Positions 1 to 12,090 of a stretch of DNA of 64,000 nucleotides are shown here, one piece after another. The notes under the pieces were generated by a model, which saw only the letters and a list, made by a program, of their open reading frames with translations, did not search any database and was not told the DNA's origin. How positions within the stretch are numbered: position 1 is the stretch's first letter; each line of letters opens with the position of its first letter. The translations under genes were made by a program, and so were the position numbers. This DNA comes from Litsea cubeba (lineage: Eukaryota; Streptophyta; Magnoliopsida; Laurales; Lauraceae), in assembly GCA_012931725.1 (NCBI GenBank), contig CM022955.1:16325654-16389653 (forward strand). Reading direction: 5' to 3'.

Positions 1-109
1 TAAAGCATCAATTGAGCAATTAACATCTAAACCATCATTTTTCCATATAAATCAAGGGAAACAAGCATATCAAGCATAAACATATTCATCTACTTGCCTT
101 GATGAAGAG
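1..109 (-). repeat. LTR-like fragment, distal part (split by copia insertion)
   Basis: This is the left flank of the copia element. It joins 17621-18353 if the copia element and one copy of the AAGAG duplication (105-109 and 17621-17625) are removed. The right part ends in an LTR-like terminus, so this piece is probably the continuation of the same minus-strand LTR, running off the window. Nothing coding is seen. Confidence 0.35.
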
Positions 110-1296
110 TGTTAGAATCGCGATCACTGAGAGGGGGGGGGGGGGGGTGAATCAGTGATTCTTTAAAAACAGGTCCAAATTAACAACAAAAGCAAATCAA
201 ATCACACAATGACACCAGATTTAACGTGGTTCACCGAAAGGCTACGTCCACGGTTCAAAGACTGCCGAACACCAATTCGGGACAGATCTGAATCTATTTA
301 GTCGCACCAACGACAAAGAGCACCAACCCTTAGTTTCAGATAACACCAACTATCTAGGAAGCACCTACTCCCTTGAGTTTCAGATAGCACCAACTATCTA
401 GGAAGCACCGACTCCCTTTACAATTTATCTGCACCAACAGATAGGATCACCAAACCCCAGACACCAAGCACCAACTTGATGTTCTACAGAATAAGAATAG
501 AAAACTTTTTCTACAGCCCTTCCCCTCTACAATCTCTCTCTCTCAATCCCTTACAAATTGAAAATTAAAGCATAAACAGAGAGACACTTATCTTATGGAC
601 GAAACACCATCTTCAAGAGCACATTCTCGTCCACACTTGCTGTAGAAACGTGCAACACAACTGCACACAGCAACAACACCTTCTTCTCTCCAAAACCCTC
701 TCTTTTCTTCTCTACTTTCTTCTCTTCTTTCTCTCTTGGTGTTTTTTTTTAAAAACGAGCCAATCAAGCCTTTATATAGGTTTTGGTAACCCTAAAGAGT
801 GTTTAAATTAGGCTAGAATTCGTTTAGAAAGAGTCCCAAACGAAATACTTAAGTTTCCTGAATTTTCGTGCAAAACTTCTATTTCTGCGCAACTCAGGTT
901 TCCCGTGTGTTCTACCGGTAGTACTTGCGGTAGAACAGATGAAATTCTCATGTCCAAGCTTCTGCTAGAATTTAAGCCACTTCTACCGGTAGTACTTGCG
1001 GTAGAACTTTCAGAACAGCCACTTCTACCGGTAGTACTTGCGGTTGACAGATGGAAATCTTAGGGTCAGCCTTTTCTACCCCTTTTCTACCCCTGTTCTA
1101 CCGGTAGAAATACCGGTTGACAGATGAAATTCTGATTTCCTATACTGTTCTGTTTCAGCTCTATTTTCTCTTTGAAGCTCTATCAACACCACACTTATGA
1201 CATTGTGTTGACAATAATTCCAACACAAGATGATACTTGAGATACTAATTTCTTCAATTCTTCATTAAACTTCTCAAGGCATCTCAAATTCCAACA
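110..1296 (-). repeat. copia 3' LTR (1187 bp)
   Basis: It matches 16418-17620 along its whole length. It starts at the polypurine tract and ends at the AAGAG duplication. It contains a poly-G run near 131-147 and several copies of a short element built on ACCGGTAGTACTTGCGGT (about 910-1110). The right LTR has one extra short unit in that cluster. Minus-strand transcription would run from 1296 towards 110. Confidence 0.95.
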
Positions 1297-1310
1297 ATCT
1301 CCCCCTTTGG
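1297..1310 (-). other. copia polypurine tract
   Basis: On the minus strand this reads CCAAAGGGGGAGAT and directly abuts the TGTTGG start of the 3' LTR. This is the expected position for priming plus-strand DNA synthesis. Confidence 0.8.
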
Positions 1311-1597
1311 AATTGTTGGCAACACTTTTGGAACTTCAACACTTAGAACACATTAAACTAGTTGATCTTCATGAAGCTTCTTCAGAACCATAGTCTCCCC
1401 CTGTCTTTAAAAAAAAATCAAGATCTCTAACACTCTTGATACCAATCTCCCCAAAGTTATCATAGCATAACTTCTTCTAACATTGCTTTCTCCTAGCTTA
1501 AGTCTTTCTCCCCCTTTGACAACAAGTCCAAAGGGACCAACGAAGGAGCGAATAGGATATTCAAAGAATACTTTGCTCCCCCTTTCAAGCACAACTC

Positions 1598-3509
1598 CTA
1601 AGGATTAGGAGAGTGAGTAACTCCTAATTTTTTCCGGAGATACTCGAAGACTTCTTTTGGCAGAGGTTTTGTGAAGATATCAGCAACTTGCTCAGTAGTT
1701 GGGACATATTACAACTTTACCTCACCATCTGCAACCTTTTCCTTGAGAAAGTGATAGCGAATTGCTACATGCTTCGTTCTAGAATGCTGAACAGGATTCT
1801 TGGAGGTGTGAATTGCACTTGTGTTGTCACAGAGGATCGGCGTAGGATCCGTTGTCGGAACTCCTAGATCAGAGAGCATTTGCCGCATCCATAACACTTG
1901 CGTACAACAAGTTGCCGCTGCAATATATTCCGCTTCCGCTGTAGAAAGGGATACCGAATCTTGTTTCTTACTGTGCCATGCCACCAACCTGTCACCGAGA
2001 TAGAATGCACCACCGCTTGTACTCTTGCGATCATCTATACATCCAGCCCAATCGGCGTCAGAGTATGCAACAAGAGTAAAGGATTTGCCTTTAGGATACC
2101 AAATGCCAAGCTCCATGGTACCTTTCAGATATCGAAATATCCTTTTTACTGCTGTGAGGTGCGTCTCAGTTGGTGATGCTTGAAATCGAGCCACCATACA
2201 TACTGCTTGCAGAAGATCCGGTCTTGTAGCAGTTAAATAAAGCAAGCTTCCTATCATAGAACGATAAGTGGTGTGATCAACGGACGAACCCTTATCATCT
2301 TTGCTTAGCTTTGTGTTCGTTGTCATTGGTGTGCTCACTGGCTTGCTATCTTCCATGTTAAATCGCTTCAGCATTTCCTTGATGTATTTCATCTGTGATA
2401 TGAAGATACCATGTTTCAGCTGCTGAACTTGTAAACCAAGGAAGAACTTTAGTTCTCCAAGCATTGACATCTCAAATTCTTTCTTCATCTCTTCAGCGAA
2501 ATTCCTGCACATTTCTTCATCATTGCCACCAAAGATTATGTCATCGACATAAACTATAACAACCAGCTGTTTGCTCAACTCTGTCTTGACATAAAGATTG
2601 CTATCAACCAGTCCTTTTCCAAAACCGATCTTGCGGAGATATAGGTCCAGCCTTGCATACCACGCCCTTGGCGCTTGTTTCAGCCCATAAAGAGCCTTTT
2701 TCAACTTGCACACTAGGTCTGAATTTTTGCTAATGAGAAAACCATCAGGTTGCTCAATGTAGACCTCTTCTTCAAGTAATCCATTCAAGAAGGCTGACTT
2801 TACATCCATCTGAAATACCTTGAAGGTTTTGTATGCAGCCAATGCAAGAAACATACGAATGGCTTCCAGACGAGCCACCGGTGCAAAGGTCTCTTCAAAA
2901 TCTATGCCTTCAACTTGAGCATAGCCTTTACAAACCAACCTTGCTTTGTTTCGTATGACCTGACCATCTTCATTCAGCTTATTCCGAAAGACCCATTTAG
3001 TACCAATAACATTCTTATCGGTAGGTCTAGAAACTAGTTCCCATGTGGAGTTCTTCTTTATTTGCTCCAACTCCTCATGCATAGCTTTTAACCAACTTTC
3101 ATCGAGACTGGCTTCAGCCACAGTCTTGGGTTCAATGGTGGACACAAGTGAGTAATTGCTAACTACACTTTGTCTTGTTTTAACACCGGCCTCAGGATCT
3201 CCAATGATTTGATCCTTAGGGTGTTGCTCTACCCAAGTGCTTTTCTTTCTAGATGTAGCATCCTCTGAGTCATCCTTTGATTTCTCAGAATCATTAGGTT
3301 TAGCTACTTCATCATCAATCTCACTCGAGTCCTCATAAACTGGACTGTCATAATGAGTTCCATTCTTTGATTCATTGTTTTCATCAATTCTAACATCAGC
3401 ACTTTCTATGATTTTTCTGGTCCTTTTGTTAAGACATTTGTAAGCCTTACTAGATGAGGAATAACCCAGAAATATACCTTCATCAGCTCTTTCATCAAAT
3501 TTGCCCGGA
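1598..3509 (-). pseudogene. copia pol: reverse transcriptase and RNase H, with premature stop
   Basis: Second half of the copia polyprotein. The reverse transcriptase carries the WVFRNKLN start, the ARLV, FAPVARLEAIR and FQMDVKSAFLNG blocks, and the catalytic YVDDIIFGG near 2526-2551. RNase H follows with the SDADWAG and RKSTSGG blocks and the STAEAEY motif. The frame is open from the frameshift at 3510-3515 down to an in-frame TAA at 1709-1711, where copia elements usually continue. Reading beyond it, the same frame stays open for 36 codons containing a TEQVADIFTKPLP-like block and ends at a TAG at 1598-1600. The TAA is therefore probably a CAA>TAA change that removes the RNase H tail. It is continuous with the gag-integrase part at 3511-6344 except for one nucleotide. 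Confidence 0.9.
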
Positions 3510-6344
3510 TTTTTTCAAGACGCTTGATGTAACACTTGCTACCGAAGACTCTGAAGTGCTTGACTGTTGCTTTTCGCCCAAACCATAGCTCATAAGGAGT
3601 TTTGTCTTCATGTGGCCTGATCAAGCATCGATTCTGAATGTATACAGCCGTATGGATTGCCTCCTTCCAGTATTTGTCAGCTAGCTTGCTCTCAGTTAGC
3701 ATTGTACGAGCCATCTCTTGAACGGTGCGATTTTTCCGTTCCACAACTCCATTTTGCTGTGAAGTTCTAGGGGCTGAATACTGTCTTTGAATGCCATGGT
3801 GCTCACAATAGTTAGTGAACTCTTCAGATGTGAATCCACCGCCTCGATCAGACCTTAAAATCTTGATACGTTTTCCAAGCATATTTTCAACCTGTGCTTT
3901 AAACACTTTAAAACGATCAAGTGCTTGATGTTTATGCTTAAGAAACAATACCCATGTCATACGAGTATAATCATCAATGCATAACATAAAATACTTATCT
4001 CCATTGGTGCTTTGAGTTCGCATCGGTCCACAGAGATCAGTGTGCACTAGCTCAAGAGGTTTCTTTGAATGATGCTCATTTGACTTGAACATTACCCTCG
4101 TTTGCTTTCCCTTTTGACAAGAATCGCAAATGGGGTTGGAAGGCTTTTCAACTGTAGACATACCTCTGACAGCCTTAGAATTGCAAATCTTTGACATGTT
4201 ATCAAAGTTTAGATGCCCAAGGCGTTTGTGCCACAACCAACTTTCCTCTGTCCGACTCATCAAGCAAGTCTTTTCAGCTCCATCTGACAATGTATAGAGA
4301 TTTCCAGCAGTCCTAGATCCAGTAGCCACTGTTTTGCCGTTGCTACACTTCTTGATAGCAAAACCATTCTTAGTGAAGATAACTTCGTGGCCTTTGTCAC
4401 AGATCTGGCTCACACTAAGCAAGTTGTGTCTTAGTCCAGACACATATAAGACCTCGTCTGATCTGATCTTGTTTGCCTTTAGCTGAACAACACCTTTTCC
4501 GCAGATTTTGGCACCATCATTGTTACCAAACTTCACTGATCCGCCTTCATAGTGCTGTAATTTGACGAATTTTTCCTTATCACCTGTCATATGGCTTGAA
4601 CAACCACTATCAAGGACCCATGGTGCTGTCTTCTTTTGTGCATTGAATGCCGTTTGCACAATGAGAGATTCTTTGGAATTAGCTTTCCTTTTCTTTGCCC
4701 TCCATGCCTTAACTAACTTGGGTTTCTTTTCAACCTTAAATTGGTTAGCTATAGGCAACCTACAATCCCTAGCCAAGTGTCCATAATTATGACACATATA
4801 GCACTTAATTCTGTGGCTGTTTAGGATTGAAAAAGGGTTCCTAGTCACAAATGGGCTGTTTCTAACATAGAATTTGCAATCAGCTCTTTTATGTCCATAT
4901 CTATTACAATGATAGCAATAACCATAGAATCTGAACATTCTTCCTTTCTTAGGTGGCTGGTTAAACTCCACAAACCTTTTCTTATTGACCATCTCAATAC
5001 TAGGCTGAATTTGATGCTTTGTAGCCTTGAGAGGTATGGCAGTTTGTTTCATAAACAAAGAAGATGCAGCTTTAGAGGACTCTCCAGTTTCAAATCCAAT
5101 ACCAAATTTATTGTGGAAGGGCTTTTGAACTTTCAGAATTTTATTGAGTTTCATTGTCCCTTCAATCGCTTGGAGTGCTTTGAGTTTTCGGCTACTTTCC
5201 AAGTTTTCAGCCTTTGCTCTAGCGATTTCAGTTTCAAGTTTCATAGCCTCTTCCTTTTTGATACTTATTTGATTTTGAAGGACTTCCACCATTCTTTTAT
5301 ATTCTTCAACTTGAGTTTTCAAAGCAATAATTGAACTTTCAGATTCATGAAGAAGTTTCAGATTTTTCTTACTTGTTTTTCGTTCCATGCTAAGCTCCTC
5401 AAGTGCGGCAATGAGTTCTTCTTCGAGATTGACCTCAGCCTCCTCTTCCTCTTCCGGCTCTTGCTCCTCTTCTTCTTCAACGGTAACCATGAAGAGAGCT
5501 TCAGTTGCCTCGGCTGATTCATCATCGTCTGAAGTTTCAGATGTGCTGTCATTATATTGACTGATGAAGCTTTTTGCTTTGCCCCTCTTTCTGAAATTTT
5601 TCTTCCACTTACTCTTATCGACATAAGAGTCATCATCATTATTTTCTTTCAGCGGACACTTCGCAGCAAAGTGACCAACACCGCCACAATTGAAGCATTT
5701 AAAGGATAGCTTCCCTTTGTACTTTCCATTGCTTCCTTTCTTCAGCTTTCTAACAAATTGAGCCTCAAGCTCATCATCATCAGTATCAGAATCATGACCA
5801 GCAGTCTCTTTTCCCTTTTTCTGAACTTTGAAGGCCGCTTCTCTATCAGATGAAGACGTCTTACCTATGCGCATCTCATAGGCAGTGAGTGAACCATGCA
5901 ACTCATCCATGGAAAATTCATTCAGATCCTTGGCTTCTTCTATGGCTGAGACTTTTGAATCAAACCGGGGAAGAAGAGATCTTAGAACCTTTTTGACGAT
6001 GATTGGTTCTTTAATCTCCTCCCCTAGTCCACGAATGTCATTCGTGACTTCATTCACTCGTTGCAAATATGAGTCAACATTCTCGCTTTCCTCCATGCGA
6101 AGAGATTCAAATTGAGAGCGATGGATTTGCAATTTTGCTTCTTTGATCTTCTCATCTCCTTCATGAATGCTTTTCAACTTGTCCCATATTTCCTTGGCTG
6201 TTTTACATGCAATTACTTTGACCAGCTCGCTGTCCACAAGGCCACTAAAGAGTGCATTCTGTGCCTTAGAGTCGTTGTCTGCTAACTTCTTCGTTGCAGC
6301 ATCATTGGGTACAATGGCAATATTGTAACCAACTCTGACAGTCT
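3510..6344 (-). pseudogene. copia gag (main part), protease and integrase, frameshifted
   Basis: The minus-strand frame enters from the CACTA junction at 6344. About the first 15 residues of the apparent ORF beyond 6344 are transposon sequence. Order: gag (UBN2-type), CCHC knuckle at 5655-5697, acidic and coiled-coil region (about 5200-5560), two more CCHC knuckles at about 4877-4918 and 4761-4803, aspartic protease with DSGCSSHMTG (about 4582-4619), integrase HHCC zinc finger (about 4100-4245), then the integrase core with D in HTDLCGP, D in SDRGGGF and E in QQNGVVERKNR. The usual GGEF after the second D reads GGGF. A run of six A on the minus strand (plus 3510-3515) has apparently lost one base, which shifts the frame just after integrase. 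The gag start lies across the CACTA element at 16349. Confidence 0.92.
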
Positions 6345-6364
6345 CACTACAAGAATCTGCACTT

Positions 6365-7125
6365 TTGGCGACGAAAATTTTCGTCGCCAAAAGTCACATT
6401 TTCGTCGGCAAAGACTTTTACCGACGCAAATTGTTTCGTCGGCCGGTTGTCGGTAAAATGTAGTCAGCAAAACCTTTTTTCGACGAAAGTTTTTTTGTCG
6501 GCAAAATTTTAATTTTTACCGACGATTTATTTGACTATTACCGACGAAAAAACACGTCGGCAAAAGTGTTTCATTTTTTTAATTTTTCTTTTTACTTTTG
6601 CCGACGAAAAATAAAACGTCGGCAAAAGTATTTTATTTTTTTAATTTACTTTTGCCGACGAAAAAAAAACGTGGGCAAAAGTATTTTATTTTTTTTTAAA
6701 TTTTTTTACTTTTTCCGACGAAAAAAAAACGTGGGCAAAAGGTATTTTGTTTTTTTAATTTTTCTTTTTACTTTTGACGACGAAAAAAAACGTGGGCAAA
6801 ATTATTTTATTTTTTTAATTTACTTTTGCCGACGAAAAACAAACGTGGGCAAAAGTATTTTATTTTTTTTAAATTTTTTACTTTTTCCGACGAAAAAAAA
6901 ACGTGGGCAAAAGGTATTTTGTTTTTTTTAATTTTTCTTTTTACTTTTGACGACGAAAAAAAACGTGGGCAAAAGTATTTTGTTTTTTTAAAATTTCTTT
7001 TTACTTTTGACGACGAAAAAAAACGTCCGCATAAGTTTTTTTAATTTTTAATTTTTTACTTTTGCCGACGAAAAAAAACGTGGGCAAAATTTTTTTATTT
7101 TTTTTAATATTATATTTATTTTTTC
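6365..7125. repeat. CACTA left subterminal palindromic repeat array
   Basis: About ten units at roughly 50-60 bp spacing, each built as GCCGACG, then an A-rich centre, then CG(T/G)(C/G)GGC, separated by T-rich spacers. Each unit can fold into a short hairpin. In En/Spm elements such arrays are the binding sites of the element's regulatory protein. Confidence 0.85.
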
Positions 7126-7489
7126 AATATAATTTCCTTGTAAACCTGTTTATATACCTATATTCAATATAAAAAATGCATACCACCTATACATCTACTG
7201 AAGCATGAAAAATAAGAGCAAATATTCTGCAATGACAACACACAATTGGCCATCAAAACATACGATAATAATATGACTGAATGAGTTATTGAACACCAAG
7301 TATATTTACAGAAGTCACCAAAATCGAAGCACATACAATGACATTGCATTTGAGTGAAACAAACTAAAAATTACAACATATATTAAATCAGATCAGAGGC
7401 TGGAAATGTGATCAAACTTCTAAAAACATTTTGGAGCTCTCAAAGTGGAAATCACGAATGATTCTGCCAACTCAACAGCATCTTAAACT

Positions 7490-7618
7490 CGAAGACGGGT
7501 TCCTGCTATGCATCGTTTATATGGCTGTTGAGGCTTAAATATGGTTGCATGTGGCAACTTTGACTTCTTCCAGTATTCTTCTGCCACACAGCTTGAAAAT
7601 CTTTTGCAACTGCTCCAC
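7490..7618 (-). pseudogene. captured exon of a CDK-like Ser/Thr kinase
   Basis: The minus strand has an acceptor-like TTTATTAG at the right edge, then an exon whose start reads VEQLQKIFKLCG. In a second frame it continues EEYWKKSKLPHATIF and KPQQPYKR. These are the C-lobe blocks of plant CDKC/CDK12-13-like kinases (the At1g54610 type), where the two blocks normally lie in one frame a few residues apart. About eight bases are missing between them, which causes the frameshift. Similarity stops near 7490. It lies just inside the left array of the CACTA element, in the same orientation as the beta-galactosidase fragment. It cannot encode a kinase. Confidence 0.7.
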
Positions 7619-7625
7619 CTAATAA

Positions 7626-9889
7626 ACAAACAAAATACAGAGATTAAATTAAAATATAATGGCAAGGAAATTTCAGATTAACTAGCTGAGTCATTGTGAA
7701 CATTAACTCCTGCCACTAAAGAGACCCTTCTTATTTGGGTTGGGTAAGTCTGGCAAAGTTGATTCAGTTCCTACACCAAGTCAAGCCTTGGGTAAGCATG
7801 CCTAGTCATTGTGACTATTAAACTGGCATTTAGTAGTATTTCAGATTTTTAATAATTAGTCAGCTACAATGTAGAACAATATCAGAAAGAAGTCAAATAA
7901 CTAAAACGAAATAAATAATAAATTCAATACCAAGTGTTTACTTCAAGTCAAGCTTCACTGCATAGCCATAAAGGAGCCAGCAACTTGAGCATATATATGC
8001 ATCATTCTGTTGCTAATGGTTGTAAATTGATGAATGAGTATAGCAGTGTTGCTAATGGCAAAAGCACCCATCTAATGATGGCATGTGTTAGTGTGTGTGT
8101 GGATGGGTATATGACAAAGCTGTCATGTACACATTAATTCATCAAAATAGACGTTATCTTATTACTCTAAAGATACAAAACAATGTTATGGAAGTGAAAA
8201 GGGTAAAGAATGACAATTCATAACAGAAAAGTGAAACATGTAGTGTGTAAAAGAGATTGCCAACATCTTTTATGTCCCCTTGCACCCATCCTGAAAAGAA
8301 GTTAGGAGACCAAAGCTCAATCCACACCACAGGATCTAATTTGATTTCCACTGTCCCTCGACGCCCTACTGTTCCTTTCTTTCCATATACCCCGACTAAT
8401 TTGAAAAGTACTAGTCTCATAAAAATCTCATCATTCCAAAAGGCCCCAGTGACTAGTCCGCAAATACCTCATCCAAAGAGACTAAAGACATGGCAAAAAG
8501 ATTACAACAGCCACCATACAGCGTGTCAATGGAGAAGAAGATGATCACAGGACTTCTCAAAACATGTTCAGGAATCTAGCTCTCATTCTCTATTTGCCCC
8601 CAAATAGAAGACAGTTAGGAACCATATTTTACATCAATCCCCTCATAGACCCCACAGATAGGAACCAAATTTGGCTCAGCATCAGCCTCTTAGCCAGGAA
8701 ACATCAAAAGATAGGGATCATCCCAGCACTGCCACAGGCTCTCACGTATGCAGAACTTCAACTGGTGATAGACATCACTGCCGCTTTGGCTTTCAGGCAT
8801 TGTCCACCCATTTTCCTTGCTTGTGCCTGATTTGTCAAGTCCATTGAGAGAGGAAAAGAAAAAAAAAACAGACCTGTTGCCAGTCCATTGAGAGAGAAAA
8901 AAAAATCAGACCCGTTGCCAGTCCATTGAGGAGAAGTCGAGCCTGTTTCTTTATTCATACTGATATACAGCCATTCATCAAACCTCTGTCCCTAAAAATC
9001 AGGAATTCCAAATTCATGTAAGGTCTTCCATATAACACAAAAAATACATAACTTAGGAAAGAATGTCACATATACTGATATACATGTGTATATAAAGTCC
9101 CTTCCTGACTAGTATGAAAACTCGTCTTGGTAGGGCCTATTTCCATGGAAGACACTTCCTTGTCTTGTTTGTTAACCTCTTGCAAATGTATGAGCTGAGA
9201 GTAGGTTGGGTTTGAAGACTCAACAACATTAGGAACCCCATTAAAAGTAACTGTGTCACACAATGCAAAACAAGTTTCAGCTAGCCTCCTTTCCAAAGTC
9301 TCTCCATGCAATTAATTTAGTTGTTTAGTAGTATAAAACAAGAGAGTGATGTGCATGGCCTCCCTTGATGACATTTGTATAGTTCATAACAACACTAACA
9401 CCCCCCCCCCCCCCCCGGCATAAATCTGGAGTACCAATGTATGAAAGGATTTTATTTATTATGAATGTGCTCAACACATGGAAAAGAAGAAAAGGGTGCC
9501 CATAGAAGTAGAAGTGGAGAAATTGGCATGGATAAAAACTAACATTGCTAAGTTGAGAATTTTGGACATAGAGGATGACTCTTTTGTGATTCAATAATGA
9601 TACCAACATGCCACAACATCAGATTCAAAAGAGTGGAAAAAAGGATGGCAGGAAAAGATCATATGTTTGGTTCAAGGCAACCAGCATCTCTTATGTTCAA
9701 AAGAGCAATCTTTATTAATTTTAGTTTTAATTCCTCTCTCTGAAACTCATTCCTCTTTTTTATCCTTTCACCATTAGCATTTACCATAAAGAACTTGGCA
9801 AACATCCAGCTGATATAAAACGACCAGGGAGAACAATTGCCAAGTTAAGAGTAGATAGTAAGGGGTATATAACATCAGCACTACATGAA
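7626..9889. other. CACTA interior, no identified gene
   Basis: Non-repetitive sequence that may include more captured exons. Two minus-strand open stretches look exon-like: 8260-8420 (a TVEIKLDPVVWIELW block followed by TTTTCAGG) and 9110-9311 (about 65 open codons). I do not recognise either protein. A (GT)n-like run lies near 8090, a tandem repeat at 8826-8943 and a poly-C run at about 9400-9416. Confidence 0.4.
8826..8943. repeat. short tandem repeat, about 3 copies
   Basis: Three copies of a roughly 40-bp unit containing GTCCATTGAGAGAG followed by an A-rich run and CAGACC(T/C)GTTGCCA. The last copy is partial. Confidence 0.7.
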
Positions 9890-11163
9890 TAGAGATGTCA
9901 AGTGGGCCGTGCCGGCCCGGCCCGGCACGGCCCGCCCCGCTAGTCAACGGGCCGTGGCACGGCACGGCCCGGTCAACGGCACGGCCCACTGGGCACGGCC
10001 CATGACGCGGGCCGTGCTGGGCCGAGCTGCGCAGGCCCGCTGGCCCGTTAGGCACGGCCCGCCAGGCCCGCCAGCCTAGTGGGCCAGCCCCTGTGGCCCG
10101 CCAGGCCCGCCAGGATCGGCCCGCCAGGCCCGCCTGGCACGGCCCGCTAGGCACGGCTCGCCTGGCCCGCCAAAAAAATTATTTTTTTATATTTTTTTTA
10201 AATTTATAAAAATCTAATTCCCAGCCAACTAACAACCCTAGGCATTTTCTAATAAAAAAAACACTTACATAACTTGGTAAGGTAGGACTTTAGTGTAAAT
10301 TAGTCACACTAATAATGAGGGGCAATGTGTTTTTGGGGAGAAGTAATAAGGGGAATGTTTTGGTGTGACACACTTACCTTCACTAAATTTGCCCCCTTGG
10401 CTTCAATAATTTAATTATAATTATTAAGCACTAACAAGCCAAAGCCAATGTCTTCATTGCCTCATCGCATTTGAGAATAAAGAGTTATCCAGTTGGGTTA
10501 GGTATTTTTCATTTCTCATCTAATTGTTCAGGATTGGATGCTATATTTCTCCTATAGAATTATGTTTCTTTTACCCATATGACTTGAGGTCTCTCAAGGG
10601 TCTAATACTCATTGGCTGGTTACAACATGACATGACTGAATATTTGAAGTTATCTAATATACGACCAAAAATCTTTTTAGTTATAATTGAGTTATTAGAC
10701 TATTAAGTTTTGAGACTTTTCATAAAGCCCATTTTCAGCTGCATGCATGACATTAGGCAGTGGACTATGCAAGATTCTTACTTCTTTCCATCCTCTAAAT
10801 AGTTAATGTAAGTAGAACGCAATCAACCACAATAGCGAGACAAACGATTTTTTATGTAAAAATTGTATTGGAAAAAATCACGGGTCTTTTTGTCTAAACC
10901 GCGGACAACCAAGCACTATATAAAATAAATGTTATAAGGACTCACAGAACCTTTTAAAATAAAGGTTATAAGGACTCACATCCTCATCTAACTAGTTTTA
11001 ATATTGTTTGAATAAATATTAGCATATAAAAGTAAGGTAGCCTAGTGGTTGTGTTTATCTTTCACAACCATTAGGTTGTGAGATCAAGTTCACCCAAACA
11101 CATTTATTTTTAAAAAACTATACAAATTACGCAGGTCGGGCCAACCCAACCCGCCTATAACTC

Positions 11164-11202
<39 letters not shown>

Positions 11203-11318
11203 CACGCCTGGCCCGCGGGCCGGCCCGGCACGGCCCGCTCCAGCCCGCCCCACTGTGGGCCGTGCCAGTGGGCCGTGCCGTGCCAGGGGTTTCCGGCACG
11301 GCCCGTTTGACATGCCTA
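9890..11318. mobile_element. hAT-type non-autonomous element, copy 1 (1429 bp)
   Basis: The left end is TAGAGATGTCAAGTGGGCCG; the right end in inverted form is TAGGCATGTCAAACGGGCCG. It is flanked by a perfect 8-bp duplication TACATGAA (9882-9889, 11319-11326), the size expected for hAT. The subterminal regions are extremely GC-rich arrays of GGCCCG, GCACGG and GCCAGG words, while the interior is AT-rich and ends in a poly-A run at 11168-11198. There is no transposase ORF; long ORFs in the GC-rich end are compositional. It is nested inside the CACTA element. A second copy lies at 46510-47714. Confidence 0.9.
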
Positions 11319-11398
11319 TACATGAAAAGGAAATCTTAGTAAATACGCAATTCCAAGAACTACTAACCACGTTGAAAGAAACCACCCCATCAATCCAC

Positions 11399-11622
11399 AG
11401 CCAAATCATCTCTCCACCAAGTACTCCAAAGAAAAAATATATATAAAAACATACAGGGCATTTCAACAAACATGTCAGCATCATGAATTAGACAAAACGT
11501 GAGATACCCAAGTGAAAAACCACAACACTACATTCAAACTATACACATAGCCAAACCATCTCTCCACCAAGTACTCCCAAAAAAAAAAAATACATATATA
11601 AAAACACATACTGGGGCATTTA
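11399..11622. repeat. direct duplication of about 65-70 bp
   Basis: A segment starting CATCTCTCCACCAAGTACTC, followed by an A-rich and TATATA stretch and ending GGGCATTT, occurs at about 11399-11463 and again at 11549-11620. It is probably part of an intron or noncoding captured DNA next to the beta-galactosidase exons. Confidence 0.7.
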
Positions 11623-11678
11623 ATCATAGGTATGGCACATTTGATCACTGCAATCTATCTAAGAATTAAAGTCGTCAC

Positions 11679-12090
11679 CTGCGAGCTTTCCATTGATGAA
11701 AGCATGGAGAACATGACCAAGAGTTTCCACATGAAGAATGGTCTGATTCCCATTAAGAAATGGCTCACCTCCTTGAATTTCAATACTGTCAAGATCCACT
11801 AAAATCATCAAATCAGACACGAAGGACATTGTCTAGTGTGGCTTGCTGCATTGATACATATTTTAAGATAATAACAACCTTTTTTACCTAACTGAATACC
11901 ATAAGTAATCAGTAGTATCTGCAGTTGTATTTATTTGCTCTAGTAACCCAGATTTTTTGAATGCATTGGTCTTAGAGATACCCACAGGTTCACTAACCCA
12001 ACTCCAATTTTTCAGGCTTGCTCTAGAAGAATCAACAATTTCTTTGGATGTTTGGTCTCTAGTCTTGGGCACCAGACGTCTTGTTTCCAT
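11679..12090 (-). pseudogene. captured beta-galactosidase (GH35) exons
   Basis: Two neighbouring minus-strand exons match consecutive parts of plant GH35 beta-galactosidases (the BGAL8/9 type). The first (about 12090-11888) reads NWSWVSEPVG, then GLLEQINTTAD and DYLWYS, and ends at a donor-like AG|GTAAAA. The second (11798-11679) follows TTTTAG and reads GGEPFLNGNQTILHVETLGH and HAFINGKLAG, ending at G|GTGACG. In this family the two blocks are adjacent and lie outside the catalytic barrel, so only a C-terminal non-catalytic piece was taken. The exons and the intron between them keep plausible splice sites, which points to capture of genomic DNA, not of mRNA. The orientation matches the CDK-like and F-box fragments. 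Confidence 0.8.

Noticed and set aside
1821..2176. Plus-strand ORFs inside the copia RT region
   Set aside because: Antisense shadows of the RT/RNase H frame, which has clear motifs on the minus strand.
6566..7044. ORFs of 121 and 72 codons rich in Phe, Lys and Arg
   Set aside because: Translations of the palindromic CACTA repeats; no protein character beyond the repeat period.
9774..10154. 126-codon Gly/Pro/Arg-rich ORF
   Set aside because: Produced by the GC-rich subterminal repeats of the hAT element.
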